Assembly: GCA_963804595.1 (NCBI GenBank)
Contig: CAWDQZ010000003.1
Location: 248,001-312,000 of the forward strand
Direction of reading: 5' to 3'
From: DASUPK01 sp963804595
Lineage (GTDB): Bacteria > Actinomycetota > Thermoleophilia > Solirubrobacterales > 70-9
DNA length: 64,000 nucleotides
The notes under the pieces were generated by a model. That model ran no database searches. It was not told where the DNA came from and saw only the letters and a program-made list of their open reading frames with translations. Numbering within the stretch: position 1 is the stretch's first letter; the number at the start of each line of letters is the position of its first letter. Below, in pieces: positions 35,055 to 46,009 of this stretch. Both the position numbers and the translations under genes were made by a program.

Positions 35055-35064
35055 TTGTAGGCCC

Positions 35065-35089
35065 AAAAAAAGGCGGGCGCTCGCCCACC
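35065..35089 (-). terminator. Intrinsic terminator/attenuator in the rimP-nusA leader
   Basis: On the minus strand, ggtgggcg-ag-cgcccgcc forms an 8-bp stem (one G-U pair) followed by seven T. It ends 10 bases before the rimP start codon and about 40 bases after the putative transcription start. It could simply end the upstream dtd transcript, but it also lies inside the rimP leader. A cgaaa (35090-35094) just before it could pair with an upstream tttcg as an antiterminator. Confidence 0.85.
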
Positions 35090-35129
35090 TTTCGACACGC
35101 AGTTCGGTGCGAAAAAAGGTTCCTCGGCG

Positions 35130-35157
35130 AGTATAGCCCTGCCTCACGCGCCCGCAA
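35130..35157 (-). promoter_or_regulatory. Promoter of the rimP-nusA-infB operon
   Basis: TTGCGG (35157-35152) and TATACT (35135-35130), separated by 16 bp, form a good sigma-70-type promoter. The start would be near 35123, giving a leader of about 70 nt that contains the terminator at 35065-35089. Confidence 0.65.
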
Positions 35158-35168
35158 GCAGCGCGATT

Positions 35169-35585
35169 TCAGACCTCGAGCATCACCGTCACCGGACCGT
35201 CGTTGATCAGCGCGACGCCCATACAGGCCCCGAAGACGCCCTTCTTGGCTCCGGCCCGCTCACAGAAACGGTCGTAGAGAGGTTCGGCCTGGTCACCCGG
35301 AGCGGCCTGCACGTAGCTCGGCCGCGTCCCCTTCTTCGTGTCGCCGTAGAGAGTGAATTGGCTCACGCAGAGGATCTCGCGGTCACCGAGCGGCTCGTTC
35401 ATTCTGCCGTCCGCGTCGTCGAAGATCCGCAGGGCTCGGACCTTCTCCGCCAACCGGTCCGCCTCCGTCTCGGTGTCCTCCCGTGAGACCCCCAGCAGCA
35501 CCAGCATCCCCGGCCCGATCTGAGCGACCTTCTCGCCCTCGACGTCGACCGCCGCCTGACTGACGCGTTGGACCAGGGCCCTCAT
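35169..35585 (-). CDS. dtd: D-aminoacyl-tRNA deacylase
   Basis: DTD removes D-amino acids (and glycine) wrongly attached to tRNA. The 138-residue protein has the two active-site signatures, LCVSQFTLYGDTKKGTRPSY and the Gly-cis-Pro motif in INDGPVTVML. The start is the ATG at 35585, overlapping the arginase-family stop (ATGA); the longer upstream frame is an overlap only. Last gene of the mihF-to-dtd run, followed by the rimP promoter. Confidence 0.95.
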   Translation of the reverse strand: MRALVQRVSQAAVDVEGEKVAQIGPGMLVLLGVSREDTETEADRLAEKVRALRIFDDADGRMNEPLGDREILCVSQFTLYGDTKKGTRPSYVQAAPGDQAEPLYDRFCERAGAKKGVFGACMGVALINDGPVTVMLEV

Positions 35586-36454
35586 GCGGACTCGGCGAGC
35601 TGGTCGGCCACCCTCTCCAGGAGACGGATGGCGATCGGCGGAACCCGGCCGTCGGCGTCGACCTCGGGGTCGTAGGCGGTCAATGAGACCGCTCGGACCT
35701 TCCCTGAAGCCAGCAGTGACCGAACGTGTGCCTCGAGCTGAGCCCCGGTGAGGCCGCCCGAAGCGCTGTAGATGTTGACCTTCGCCTCCGCCGAGTCGAG
35801 CACGTCGAGGTCGACGTGCAGATAGAGGCCGCTCGGAGTCGGGTCGAGCTCGGTTGCGACACGAGCGACATCGTCGTCGCCTCCGATCTCGCTCACCGGC
35901 AGGTGGAAGACCTCCGATGACTCCAGACGTCGCTCCTCGAGCGGATCGAAGTCCCGCGCGCCGGCGAGGACGACGGCCGACTCCGAGACGGTCCTGACTC
36001 CCGCCCTGTCCACCAGGTTGGGCCACGCGCCGCCGGTGAGGATCGCGAGCGGCATGCCGTCGAAATAGCCGTCGATCGTCGACTCCGGCGTGTTGAAGTC
36101 CCCATGGGCGTCGAACCAGAGGACCCCAAGCGAGTCCTCGTCCAGCCCCGATGCCACCCCGATTCCGGCGAAGCAGCTGCCGGAGAGCAGCACGGGAAAC
36201 GCCGCGTCGGCGACGGCTGCCCTGACACGCTCGGCGACGAGCTCGATCAGCTCGAATGCGGCGCCGGCCTCGCTCGTCCCGCTCTCATCCCTGCGGTGCT
36301 CGCGGAGCTCGATGAACTCCAGCCGGACCTCGGCGCCACGAGAGCGAAGAGCGGCTTCCGCGCCGGCCTCGAGCAGGCGCTCGGGTCCACGCCCGACCCC
36401 GATGCGCTCCGCACCAACCTCATAGGGAACGGCAAGCAGGCGGATCTCGGTCAT
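35582..36454 (-). CDS. Arginase-family (ureohydrolase-like) protein
   Basis: A 290-residue ureohydrolase-fold protein. Two metal motifs are intact: DAHGD (115-119, in WFDAHGDFNTPEST) and HVDLDVLD (Asp215, Asp217, Asp220). The first metal-ligand His of arginases (GGDHS) is replaced: the segment is LLSGSCFAG with Cys94. Some uncharacterised arginase-family members also carry Cys here. It may hydrolyse a guanidino or formimino compound with altered metal binding, but neither substrate nor activity can be predicted. It lies 12 bp after the TPR gene and overlaps dtd. Confidence 0.82.
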   Translation of the reverse strand: MTEIRLLAVPYEVGAERIGVGRGPERLLEAGAEAALRSRGAEVRLEFIELREHRRDESGTSEAGAAFELIELVAERVRAAVADAAFPVLLSGSCFAGIGVASGLDEDSLGVLWFDAHGDFNTPESTIDGYFDGMPLAILTGGAWPNLVDRAGVRTVSESAVVLAGARDFDPLEERRLESSEVFHLPVSEIGGDDDVARVATELDPTPSGLYLHVDLDVLDSAEAKVNIYSASGGLTGAQLEAHVRSLLASGKVRAVSLTAYDPEVDADGRVPPIAIRLLERVADQLAESA

Positions 36455-36466
36455 CGGTCGGCGCTG

Positions 36467-36853
36467 CTAGGTGCCGGCCGCAAGCCGCTCTCTGTAGATG
36501 CGGTAGTCGCGCCGCTCGGGGCGTAGGTTGGAGGCGAGCGCGAGGTGGTGGCGCGCGCGCCGCGTCTCGCCGGTCTTGCTCAGGGCACGGCCGAGGCAGA
36601 AATGCGCGAAGTCGTTGACGGGGTGGGTCTCCACCACCGCCTCGAACTCGGTCGCGGCCTCGGCGTAGTGGCGGGTACGGAAGAGCGCACGGCCGAGGGC
36701 CTCTCGGACGGAGCTCTTCTCGGGCGCCTGCCGGGCCGCCTCCTTGAGGGGGACTGTGGCCTCCTCGAAATCACCATCCTCGAGCAGCTCCATACCGCGC
36801 CGGTAGAGCGAATAGAGGGACTCGTTCTTCGAGATCTGCGCGTCCTCGGCCAT
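36467..36853 (-). CDS. Small TPR-repeat protein
   Basis: A 128-residue soluble protein with about three tetratricopeptide repeats: SLYRRGMELLEDGDFEEA, REALGRALFRTRHYAEAATE and AHFCLGRALSKTGETRRARH. TPRs mediate protein-protein contacts; the partner is unknown. It is 52 bp downstream of coaBC and 12 bp upstream of the arginase-family gene on the same strand. Confidence 0.85.
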   Translation of the reverse strand: MAEDAQISKNESLYSLYRRGMELLEDGDFEEATVPLKEAARQAPEKSSVREALGRALFRTRHYAEAATEFEAVVETHPVNDFAHFCLGRALSKTGETRRARHHLALASNLRPERRDYRIYRERLAAGT

Positions 36854-36905
36854 GCACCCAGTGTAGGAGCACGGCGACGGCGCAGAGGAGGGGCGCGCGC
36901 GAGCG

Positions 36906-38165
36906 CTACTTGCGCGGCTCGGTGCGGGCGCTGGAAGTCTTCCTCAGCGCCTCGACGCGGTCGAGGATCGCGTCCGCCACGCGCTCCTTCGACGCCAGGG
37001 GCACGTGGTGCTCCCCTCCCCGCTCCACGATCACGACCTCGTTCTGCCGACTCTCGAAGCCGATCTCCGAGCGGGAGACATCATTGAGGACGATCGCATC
37101 GGCCCCCTTGCGGCCGAGCTTCTCTCGCGCACGGTCGAGCCCGGCGTCGGTCTCGGCGGCGAAGCCGACGATCGTCTGTCCCTCGTGACGGCGAGCCGAC
37201 AGCGCGGCGAGGATGTCCTCGGTCGCCTCCAGGTCGAGCTCCAGGCCGCCCGTGCCCTCGCGATGGATCTTCTCGCCGGCGGCCCGCTTCGGCCGGAAGT
37301 CGGCTGGGGCGGCCGCCATCACCAGGACGTCAGCCGAGTCGAACTCGCGCCCCAGGGCGTCGGCGAGCTCCGCGGCCGTCTCGACGTCCACCCTCCGGAC
37401 ACCCGGCGGCGCCGGCCGCGAGATGTTCGCGGCGACGAGCGTCACCTCGGCCCCGCGGCGGGCGGCCCGCTCGGCCAGGGCGAGACCCATCCGCCCGGAG
37501 GAGCGGTTGCCGATGAAGCGAACGGGATCGATCGGCTCGCGCGTCCCGCCGGCCGAGACCAGGACCCGCATCCCGTCCCACGGGCCACTGGGGCGCGGCG
37601 CAGCGGCCTCGATCGCATCGAGGAGCGCCCGCGGCTCGGCCAGCCTGCCGATGCCCTGCTCCCCGCGGGAAGCGAGCGCGCCCTCCTCCGGCTCGATCAC
37701 GGTGATCGCGCGCTGCCGGAGCGTCGCGAGGTTCGCCTGAGTCGCGGCGTCCCGGTACATCCGATCGTTCATCGCTGGAGCAACGAGCCTGGGCGCGGTG
37801 CAGGCGAGGAACGAGGTGGTGAGCATCGAGTCGGCGATCCCGGTGGCCAGCTTCGCGATCGTGTTCGCCGATGCTGGAGCAACCAGGTAGGCGTCGGCGT
37901 TCGCCACCACCTCGAGGTGGCCGATCGGATCGTGCTCCGGCACCGGATCGCCGGGAAACGCGCCGCGGGCGGGGTCGCGCTCGAACTCGTCGGTGAGCAC
38001 GGGCGCGCCGACGATGCCCTCGAAGGACGCCCTGCCGACGAAGCGCTCCGCCGTCGGCGTCATCAAGACGCGGACGGAGTGCCCCTCCTTGGTGGCGAGG
38101 CGCGCCAGCTCAAGCGCTTTGTAGGCGGCAATACCGCCGCTCACCCCGAGCAGGATGCGGGCCAC
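36906..38165 (-). CDS. coaBC: Bifunctional phosphopantothenoylcysteine synthetase/decarboxylase
   Basis: CoaBC makes 4'-phosphopantetheine, the coenzyme A precursor. The 419-residue protein has the N-terminal flavoprotein decarboxylase domain (GVSGGIAAYKALELAR; ATANTIAK-like PASANTIAKLATGIADSML; PAMNDRMY with the conserved Met-Asn). The C-terminal synthetase domain begins near residue 185 (VSAGGTREPIDPVRFIGNRS; AAPADFRPK). It follows rpoZ by 15 bp, as in mycobacteria. Confidence 0.97.
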   Translation of the reverse strand: MARILLGVSGGIAAYKALELARLATKEGHSVRVLMTPTAERFVGRASFEGIVGAPVLTDEFERDPARGAFPGDPVPEHDPIGHLEVVANADAYLVAPASANTIAKLATGIADSMLTTSFLACTAPRLVAPAMNDRMYRDAATQANLATLRQRAITVIEPEEGALASRGEQGIGRLAEPRALLDAIEAAAPRPSGPWDGMRVLVSAGGTREPIDPVRFIGNRSSGRMGLALAERAARRGAEVTLVAANISRPAPPGVRRVDVETAAELADALGREFDSADVLVMAAAPADFRPKRAAGEKIHREGTGGLELDLEATEDILAALSARRHEGQTIVGFAAETDAGLDRAREKLGRKGADAIVLNDVSRSEIGFESRQNEVVIVERGGEHHVPLASKERVADAILDRVEALRKTSSARTEPRK

Positions 38166-38180
38166 GAGCCCTCCTAGGGA

Positions 38181-38417
38181 CTAGGACTTGTACTCGTACT
38201 TCAACTTGCCCGCAGCCGTCTCCTCCAGGGCGATGGTGAGGTAGTTCCCGCTGGGGACCTCGACCATCGGCGGCGTGTACTCGCCGTAGGCGCCCTCGGA
38301 GAGAGAGTGGTAGTAGGCGTTGATCTGGCGCGCACGCTTGGCCGCCACCAGAACGGCGGCGTAGTGCGTGTCCGTGTGCTCGAGAAGCTTGTCGACTCTG
38401 GGTCGGATCATTGACAT
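38181..38417 (-). CDS. rpoZ: RNA polymerase omega subunit
   Basis: The omega subunit helps fold and hold the beta' subunit. The 78-residue protein has the expected RPRVDKLLEHTDTHYAAVLV and AAKRARQINAYYHSL segments. Its position between gmk (7 bp upstream) and coaBC (15 bp downstream) is the conserved actinobacterial arrangement. Confidence 0.94.
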   Translation of the reverse strand: MSMIRPRVDKLLEHTDTHYAAVLVAAKRARQINAYYHSLSEGAYGEYTPPMVEVPSGNYLTIALEETAAGKLKYEYKS

Positions 38418-38424
38418 GGGCGGA

Positions 38425-39000
38425 TCAGTGTAGAGACAGCTGGTCGCGGACGAGCCGCTCGAGCTCCGCGGCCGCTTTCTGCAGGTCGTCGTTCACCACC
38501 TCGAGCGGGAACTCCGACCGGGCGGCGAGCTCGACTTCGGCCGTCCGCAGACGCTGCTCGATGTCCTCCCGGGAGTCCGTTCCCCTCATCTCGAGCCGTT
38601 CCCGGAGGACCCGCTCATCCGGTGGCGCGATGAAGATCAGGACGGCGTCGTCGCCCAACGCATCCCGGACCTGCCGGGCGCCCTGCACCTCGATCTCGAG
38701 GACCACCGAGTGGCACCTCCGGACCCGCCCCTCGACCTCATCTCGGAGGGTCCCGTAGTAGTTGCCGCTGTAGCTCGCGTGCTCGAGGAAGTCACCGGCC
38801 TCGAGCCGCCGACGGAACTCCTCAGGCGAGAGGAAGTGGTAATCGCGTCCGTCGACCTCCCCGTGGCGCGGCTCCCGCGTGGTGGCCGAGGTGGAGAGCT
38901 CGAGCTCCGGGACGCGCTCGCGCAGCCGCTCGATCAGCGTGCCCTTCCCCACACCGGAGGGGCCAGTGATGACGAAGACCTTCCCCACGCCGAGGATCAT
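38425..39000 (-). CDS. gmk: Guanylate kinase
   Basis: Gmk phosphorylates GMP to GDP. The 191-residue protein has the P-loop TGPSGVGKGTL, the GMP-binding STSATTREPRHGEVDGRDYHF, and the lid and base-contact segments (ASYSGNYYGT; LEIEVQGARQV). The ATG at 39000 places the P-loop at the normal distance from the N-terminus; the frame continues upstream but without typical sequence. It starts 40 bp after mihF. Confidence 0.96.
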   Translation of the reverse strand: MILGVGKVFVITGPSGVGKGTLIERLRERVPELELSTSATTREPRHGEVDGRDYHFLSPEEFRRRLEAGDFLEHASYSGNYYGTLRDEVEGRVRRCHSVVLEIEVQGARQVRDALGDDAVLIFIAPPDERVLRERLEMRGTDSREDIEQRLRTAEVELAARSEFPLEVVNDDLQKAAAELERLVRDQLSLH

Positions 39001-39040
39001 GACCGCCGGGACGGCCGCGAAAAACCCCTGGAATGCGCCG

Positions 39041-39373
39041 CTACTTGCGCAGTTGCGCGACGAGCTCGGCGCGCTGGCGCTCGGAGAGGCCGCCAATGGT
39101 CTTCGACGGCGAGATCCTGCACTGGTTGAGGATCCGGTTGGTCTTGACCCGCCCGTACTTCGGCACCGCCATCAACATGTCGATGACCTTCGCCGTCTGG
39201 ACGTACTCCGGCGGGTCCATCAACAGGGTCTGGATCTTGACCTTGTTGGCCTTCAGGTCGCGCTTCAGCTGAGCGCGCTTCGAGCGGATGTCGTTCGCCC
39301 GGCGGAGAGCTTCCATCCGCTGGTCCAGTGATCTCTCGGGCGCGGCGTTGGAGGACTGGACCGGGGCCTGCAT
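39041..39373 (-). CDS. mihF: Integration host factor, actinobacterial type
   Basis: A 110-residue nucleoid-associated DNA-binding protein specific to actinobacteria, unrelated in sequence to enterobacterial IHF. Recognised by RSLDQRMEALRRANDIRSKR, the helix-two-turn-helix AKVIDMLMAVPKYGRVK and ISPSKTIGGLSERQRAEL. It is upstream of gmk and downstream of the pyr operon, as in mycobacteria. The frame runs far upstream through pyrD, but the ATG at 39373 fits the family length and the promoter. Confidence 0.95.
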   Translation of the reverse strand: MQAPVQSSNAAPERSLDQRMEALRRANDIRSKRAQLKRDLKANKVKIQTLLMDPPEYVQTAKVIDMLMAVPKYGRVKTNRILNQCRISPSKTIGGLSERQRAELVAQLRK

Positions 39374-39382
39374 CGGGGCGGC

Positions 39383-39411
39383 AGTATATCCGCGGCCACC
39401 GAGCGCGGAAA
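39383..39411 (-). promoter_or_regulatory. Promoter of mihF, probably leaderless
   Basis: TTTCCG (39411-39406) and TATACT (39388-39383) on the minus strand, 17 bp apart. The -10 ends nine bases before the mihF ATG, so the transcript would begin within about two bases of the start codon. A run of seven T (39437-39431) downstream of the pyrD stop, without a strong hairpin, may help end the pyr transcript. Confidence 0.6.
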
Positions 39412-39444
39412 CCCCTTTCGGGCGTTTGCGAAAAAAACCCCCGT

Positions 39445-40362
39445 CTAACCGGAGATCCGTGCCAGCTCGCCCGCCAGCTCCCCGGCGATCCTCGATCCGG
39501 CGGCCGGGTCTCGGAAACTCTCCGTGCCGACCGCAACAATCGTCGCCCCGGCCCCGAGCATCTCCGCGGCGTCGCGACCCGTCGAGATTCCGCCCATCGC
39601 AACCACCGGGACCGGGACCGCGGCGGCCACCGCAGCGGTCTGGGCCAGCGCGACCGCGCGGACCGCGGGGCCGGAGAGGCCTCCCGTGCCGCCCCCGAGC
39701 CACGGTTCGCGCGATCCCGGCGTCAGGGCCGTGGCGCGAAGGGTGTTGATCAGAGAGACCGCGTCCGCCCCGCCCCCGACTGCCGCCTCGGCCACCGGGA
39801 CCGGGTCGGCGATGTTCGGGGTTAGCTTCACGAGCAGGGGTTTTTGGGTCAGAGGGCGCACCCGCTCGAGCAGCGAGCGGCCCTCCGCGGGCGACTCGCC
39901 GACGATCAGACCCGACTCCACGTTGGGACACGAGACGTTCAGCTCGAGGGCCGCCACCTCGTCCCTGCCGCCCACGCCCTCCACCAAGCGAGCGAACTCG
40001 TCGTGGCTCGTCGCCATCACCGAGACGATCAGCGGGACCGGCAGCTCCGCCAGCCGCGGCAGGTCGACCTCGAGGAAACCCTTGAGCCCCCTGTTCGGGA
40101 GCCCGATCGAGTTGATCAATCCAGAGGCCGTCTCCCAGAGCCGCGGCGGCGGGTTGCCGGCCCGCGTCTCGGGCGTGATCGTCTTGGAGACGAAGGCCGA
40201 GAAGGGGAACTCGTCGAGCAGCTGATCGCCGAATGCCCGTCGCGCCGCGATCGCGTCGAAGGTGCCGGAGCCGTTGATGACGGGGTGAGGCAGGGTGATG
40301 CCGCAGAGCTCGGTGGAGAGGTCGGGATCTGCCATGACGGTCCCTGTCCCATTGCCCTCCAT
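39445..40362 (-). CDS. pyrD: Dihydroorotate dehydrogenase, class 1B catalytic subunit
   Basis: PyrD oxidises dihydroorotate to orotate; class 1B enzymes pass electrons through PyrK to NAD+. The roughly 305-residue FMN barrel has INGSGTFD, the substrate motif LNVSCPNVESG, VKLTPNIADP and the phosphate-binding VVAMGGISTGRDAAEMLGAGA. The start is the ATG at 40362 (MEGNGTG...) or the one at 40335 (MADPDLSTEL). The first lies 2 bp after the pyrK stop, with an AGGG eight bases upstream, and is preferred. The pairing with pyrK indicates class 1B. Confidence 0.95.
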   Translation of the reverse strand: MEGNGTGTVMADPDLSTELCGITLPHPVINGSGTFDAIAARRAFGDQLLDEFPFSAFVSKTITPETRAGNPPPRLWETASGLINSIGLPNRGLKGFLEVDLPRLAELPVPLIVSVMATSHDEFARLVEGVGGRDEVAALELNVSCPNVESGLIVGESPAEGRSLLERVRPLTQKPLLVKLTPNIADPVPVAEAAVGGGADAVSLINTLRATALTPGSREPWLGGGTGGLSGPAVRAVALAQTAAVAAAVPVPVVAMGGISTGRDAAEMLGAGATIVAVGTESFRDPAAGSRIAGELAGELARISG

Positions 40363-40364
40363 GA

Positions 40365-41233
40365 TCAGTGCCCTGATCCCGGCACCAGCGCGGTGTCGAT
40401 CTGATCGCCGCGAACCACTGGGCCGTCGACGCAGAGGCGCAGATAGCCGCCACCGGCCAGGGGGGTGGCGCAGCCGAAGCAGGCTCCGAAGCCGCACGCC
40501 ATCGGCGCCTCCATCGCGAGCTCGCAGGCCACCCCCCGCTCGGCGCACATTCCCCGAACCGCCTCGAGCATCGCAGGCGGTCCGCAGGCATAGACCGCAG
40601 CGCTGCGCGCGTCGTCGCCCTCCAGGAGGACGGCGAGCAGGTCGGTCACGAAACCGGGATGGCCGGTGTGGCCGTCCTCGCTCGCCAGTCGGATCTCGGA
40701 GCAATCGAAGAGGTCGAGGCCCCCGGAGTTGGGCTTGTCGCGGAAGCCGAGCAGCACGCGAGCCGGGATGCCGGCGGCGAGCAGCTGCCGGCGCCAGATC
40801 GCCAGCGGGGCGACGCCGATCCCACCGCCGACCAGGACCGCTCCGGCTGCGCCGTCAGCGACGTCCGTGGGCGCCGAGAATGGCCTGCCGAGCGGCCCGT
40901 GGACCCACAGCCCCTCCCCCGCTTCGAGCTCGGCGAGTCTCGCGGTGCCGGGGCCGACCGCCTGCACCAGGAAGTCGAGTCGGACCCCGCCCTTCTGCTG
41001 CTCGGCGTCGGCGACCGAGAAGGCGCGCGCGAGGTATGGACGACCTCCGTCGCCGCCCCAGCCGCGGTCGGCGGCCAACATGTAGAACTGCCCCGCCGCC
41101 GGCATCGGCCCCGCCGGGTCGAGCGCGGAGAAGATCCGGTACCCGCCGGATTCAAGATTGCGGGTCACCTCGCAGAGCCGGCGGCCAAAGGGAGCGGTGA
41201 CTCGCTCCCCAAGCCGGGAGCTCTGGTTCGCGG

Positions 41234-41237
<4 letters not shown>
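40365..41237 (-). CDS. pyrK: Dihydroorotate dehydrogenase electron transfer subunit
   Basis: PyrK carries FAD and a [2Fe-2S] cluster and passes electrons from PyrD to NAD+. The 290-residue protein has a ferredoxin-reductase-like FAD domain (YLARAFSVAD) and the NAD-binding GGGIGVAPL. The C-terminal cluster motif has four cysteines (ACGFGACFGCATPL, then YLRLCVDGP). It overlaps the carB stop (ATGA) and directly precedes pyrD. Confidence 0.95.
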
Positions 41238-44330
<3,093 letters not shown>

Positions 44331-44338
<8 letters not shown>

Positions 44339-45443
44339 GCGCCAGCTCCAGGAAACGGTCGAAGAGGTAGCGGGCGTCGTGTGGGCCCGGGCCGGCCTCG
44401 GGGTGGTACTGGACGGTGCAGCCGGGGACGTCCTTGAGGATGAGCCCTTCGACGGTGCGGTCGTAGAGGTTGAGGTGGGAGAGCTCGGCCTCGCCGAAGT
44501 CCGTCCGCCAGCGGACCGGCTCGTCGCCCTCGATCGTGCGGTCGCCGCCCGGGCCGAGCACCGCGAAACCGTGGTTCTGCGATGTGATGTCGATCCGGCC
44601 GCTGTCGAGGTCCTTCACCGGGTGGTTCGCGCCGCGGTGACCGAAGGGGAGCTTGAAGGTCTCGAGACCCACGGCCCTGCAGAGGAGCTGGTGGCCGAGG
44701 CAGATGCCCACCACCGGCTTCTTCCCGACCACCCCGCGCACATTCTCGACGACGTAGTCGAGGGCGCCGGGATCTCCCGGGCCGTTGGCGAGGAACACCA
44801 GGTCAGGGTCGCGAGCGAGCACGTCCTCGGCGGAGGTGTCGCAGGGAAGGAGAGTCACCCGGGCACCCCGCTCCCGGAGCTGCCTGACGATGGAGAGCTT
44901 GATCCCGGTGTCGATGGCGACCACGTGGGGGCCCTCACCGTCGAACTCGACCGGCTCGGGAGGCGTCACCGTCCGGGCGAAATCAGCGCCGTCCATCGGC
45001 GGCTCGGCCTGGACGCGCTCGTGCGCCTCGGACTCCGACAACTCGGCGGGGAAGATCCCGCCGCGCATCGCGCCTCGGTCGCGGATGTGGCGGACGAGCG
45101 CTCGGGTGTCGACTTCGCCGATCGCGGCGATTCCGTGGTCGCCCAGCCAATCGAGCCAGCCGCCCTCGGCCGTGGCGGCGTCCTCGCCGTTCTTGCCCTC
45201 TCGCATGATCACGCCGCGGGCCTGGACGCGCGCGGACTCCATCGCCTCGGCGGAGACGCCGTAGTTGCCGATCAGCGGATAGGTGAAGGTGATGATCTGG
45301 CCCGCGTAGGAGGGATCGGTGACGGCCTCCTGGTAGCCGGTCATCGAGGTGTTGAAGACGACCTCGCCGGTGATCTCGCTACCAGCACCCAGCAGCTCGC
45401 CGTCGAACCGGGTGCCGTCCTCGAGCAGTACGTAGCCGCTCAC
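44331..45443 (-). CDS. carA: Carbamoyl-phosphate synthase, small subunit
   Basis: CarA hydrolyses glutamine and channels ammonia to CarB. The 370-residue protein has the N-terminal small-chain domain (EVVFNTSMTGYQEAVTDPSY) and a class I glutaminase domain with the nucleophilic Cys in VGICLGHQLL. The His-Glu pair is in VQYHPEAGPGPHD. The ATG overlaps the stop of the isochorismatase-like gene (ATGA), placing it in the same operon. Confidence 0.98.
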
Positions 45444-46009
45444 CCGACCACCTCGGGGTTCGGCGCGAAGTCGAGGATCAGCTTCTGGATCTGTTTGAAC
45501 TCGTCGGTGCCCGCGCGGCCAAGCAGCTCGAACAGCGCCGTCTCGACGCTCGTCAGCGTCGCCCCGGCCTGCTCCATCTTGTGCAGACCGACGCGTTTGT
45601 TCTCGTCGGTTCGCGACCCGACGGCATCCTCGGCGATCTGTACCTCGACCCCGGAAGCGAGCAGGTCGAGAGCGGTCTGGTTGACGCAGACGTGCGTCTC
45701 GATCCCGCAGACGAGCGCCTGGTCGCGGCCCTCGAGGTCGAATCCCTCTGCCTCCGAGGCGGCGAAGACAACCTTCTCGAGCGGCTGGACGCCGTCAGGG
45801 AGATACTCGGCGACCTCCGGGACCGTCTCCCCCAGCCCCTTCGGGTACTGCTCGGTGATCACGATGGGGATCCCGATCGCCTCGGCGCCCTCGATGAGCG
45901 TCGCCGCCGCCTTCGCGATCCGCTCGAAGTCCGGGATCGCCTTGCGGAAGGCCTCCTGGACGTCGACCACGATCAGGGTGGTCCGATCGGCTTCGAGCCT
46001 GCCGCTCAG
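45440..46009 (-). CDS. Isochorismatase-family hydrolase within the pyr operon
   Basis: A cysteine hydrolase of the isochorismatase/nicotinamidase fold. The catalytic triad is visible: Asp in VVDVQEAF, Lys in EQYPKGLGE and Cys in GIETHVCVNQTAL. A GTG at 45970 would cut the first beta strand. The sequence reads in frame back to a CTG at 46009, giving SGRLEADRTTLIVVDVQ. That CTG overlaps the pyrC stop (CTGA) and lies seven bases after GGGAG, so I prefer it. The substrate is unknown; the place between pyrC and carA suggests pyrimidine or pyridine-nucleotide metabolism. Confidence 0.85.
   Translation of the reverse strand: MSGRLEADRTTLIVVDVQEAFRKAIPDFERIAKAAATLIEGAEAIGIPIVITEQYPKGLGETVPEVAEYLPDGVQPLEKVVFAASEAEGFDLEGRDQALVCGIETHVCVNQTALDLLASGVEVQIAEDAVGSRTDENKRVGLHKMEQAGATLTSVETALFELLGRAGTDEFKQIQKLILDFAPNPEVVG

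Noticed and set aside
35055..35147. Longer RimP start reading through the leader
   Set aside because: It would translate the promoter-proximal leader and the terminator hairpin, and the added residues have no RimP similarity.
39428..39447. Intrinsic terminator after pyrD
   Set aside because: There is a run of seven T after a G-run, but only a 3-bp stem can be drawn before it.
45440..46009. pncA nicotinamidase as the name for the isochorismatase-like gene
   Set aside because: The catalytic triad is shared by the whole superfamily, the nicotinamidase metal-binding motif is not clear, and the operon is for pyrimidines.
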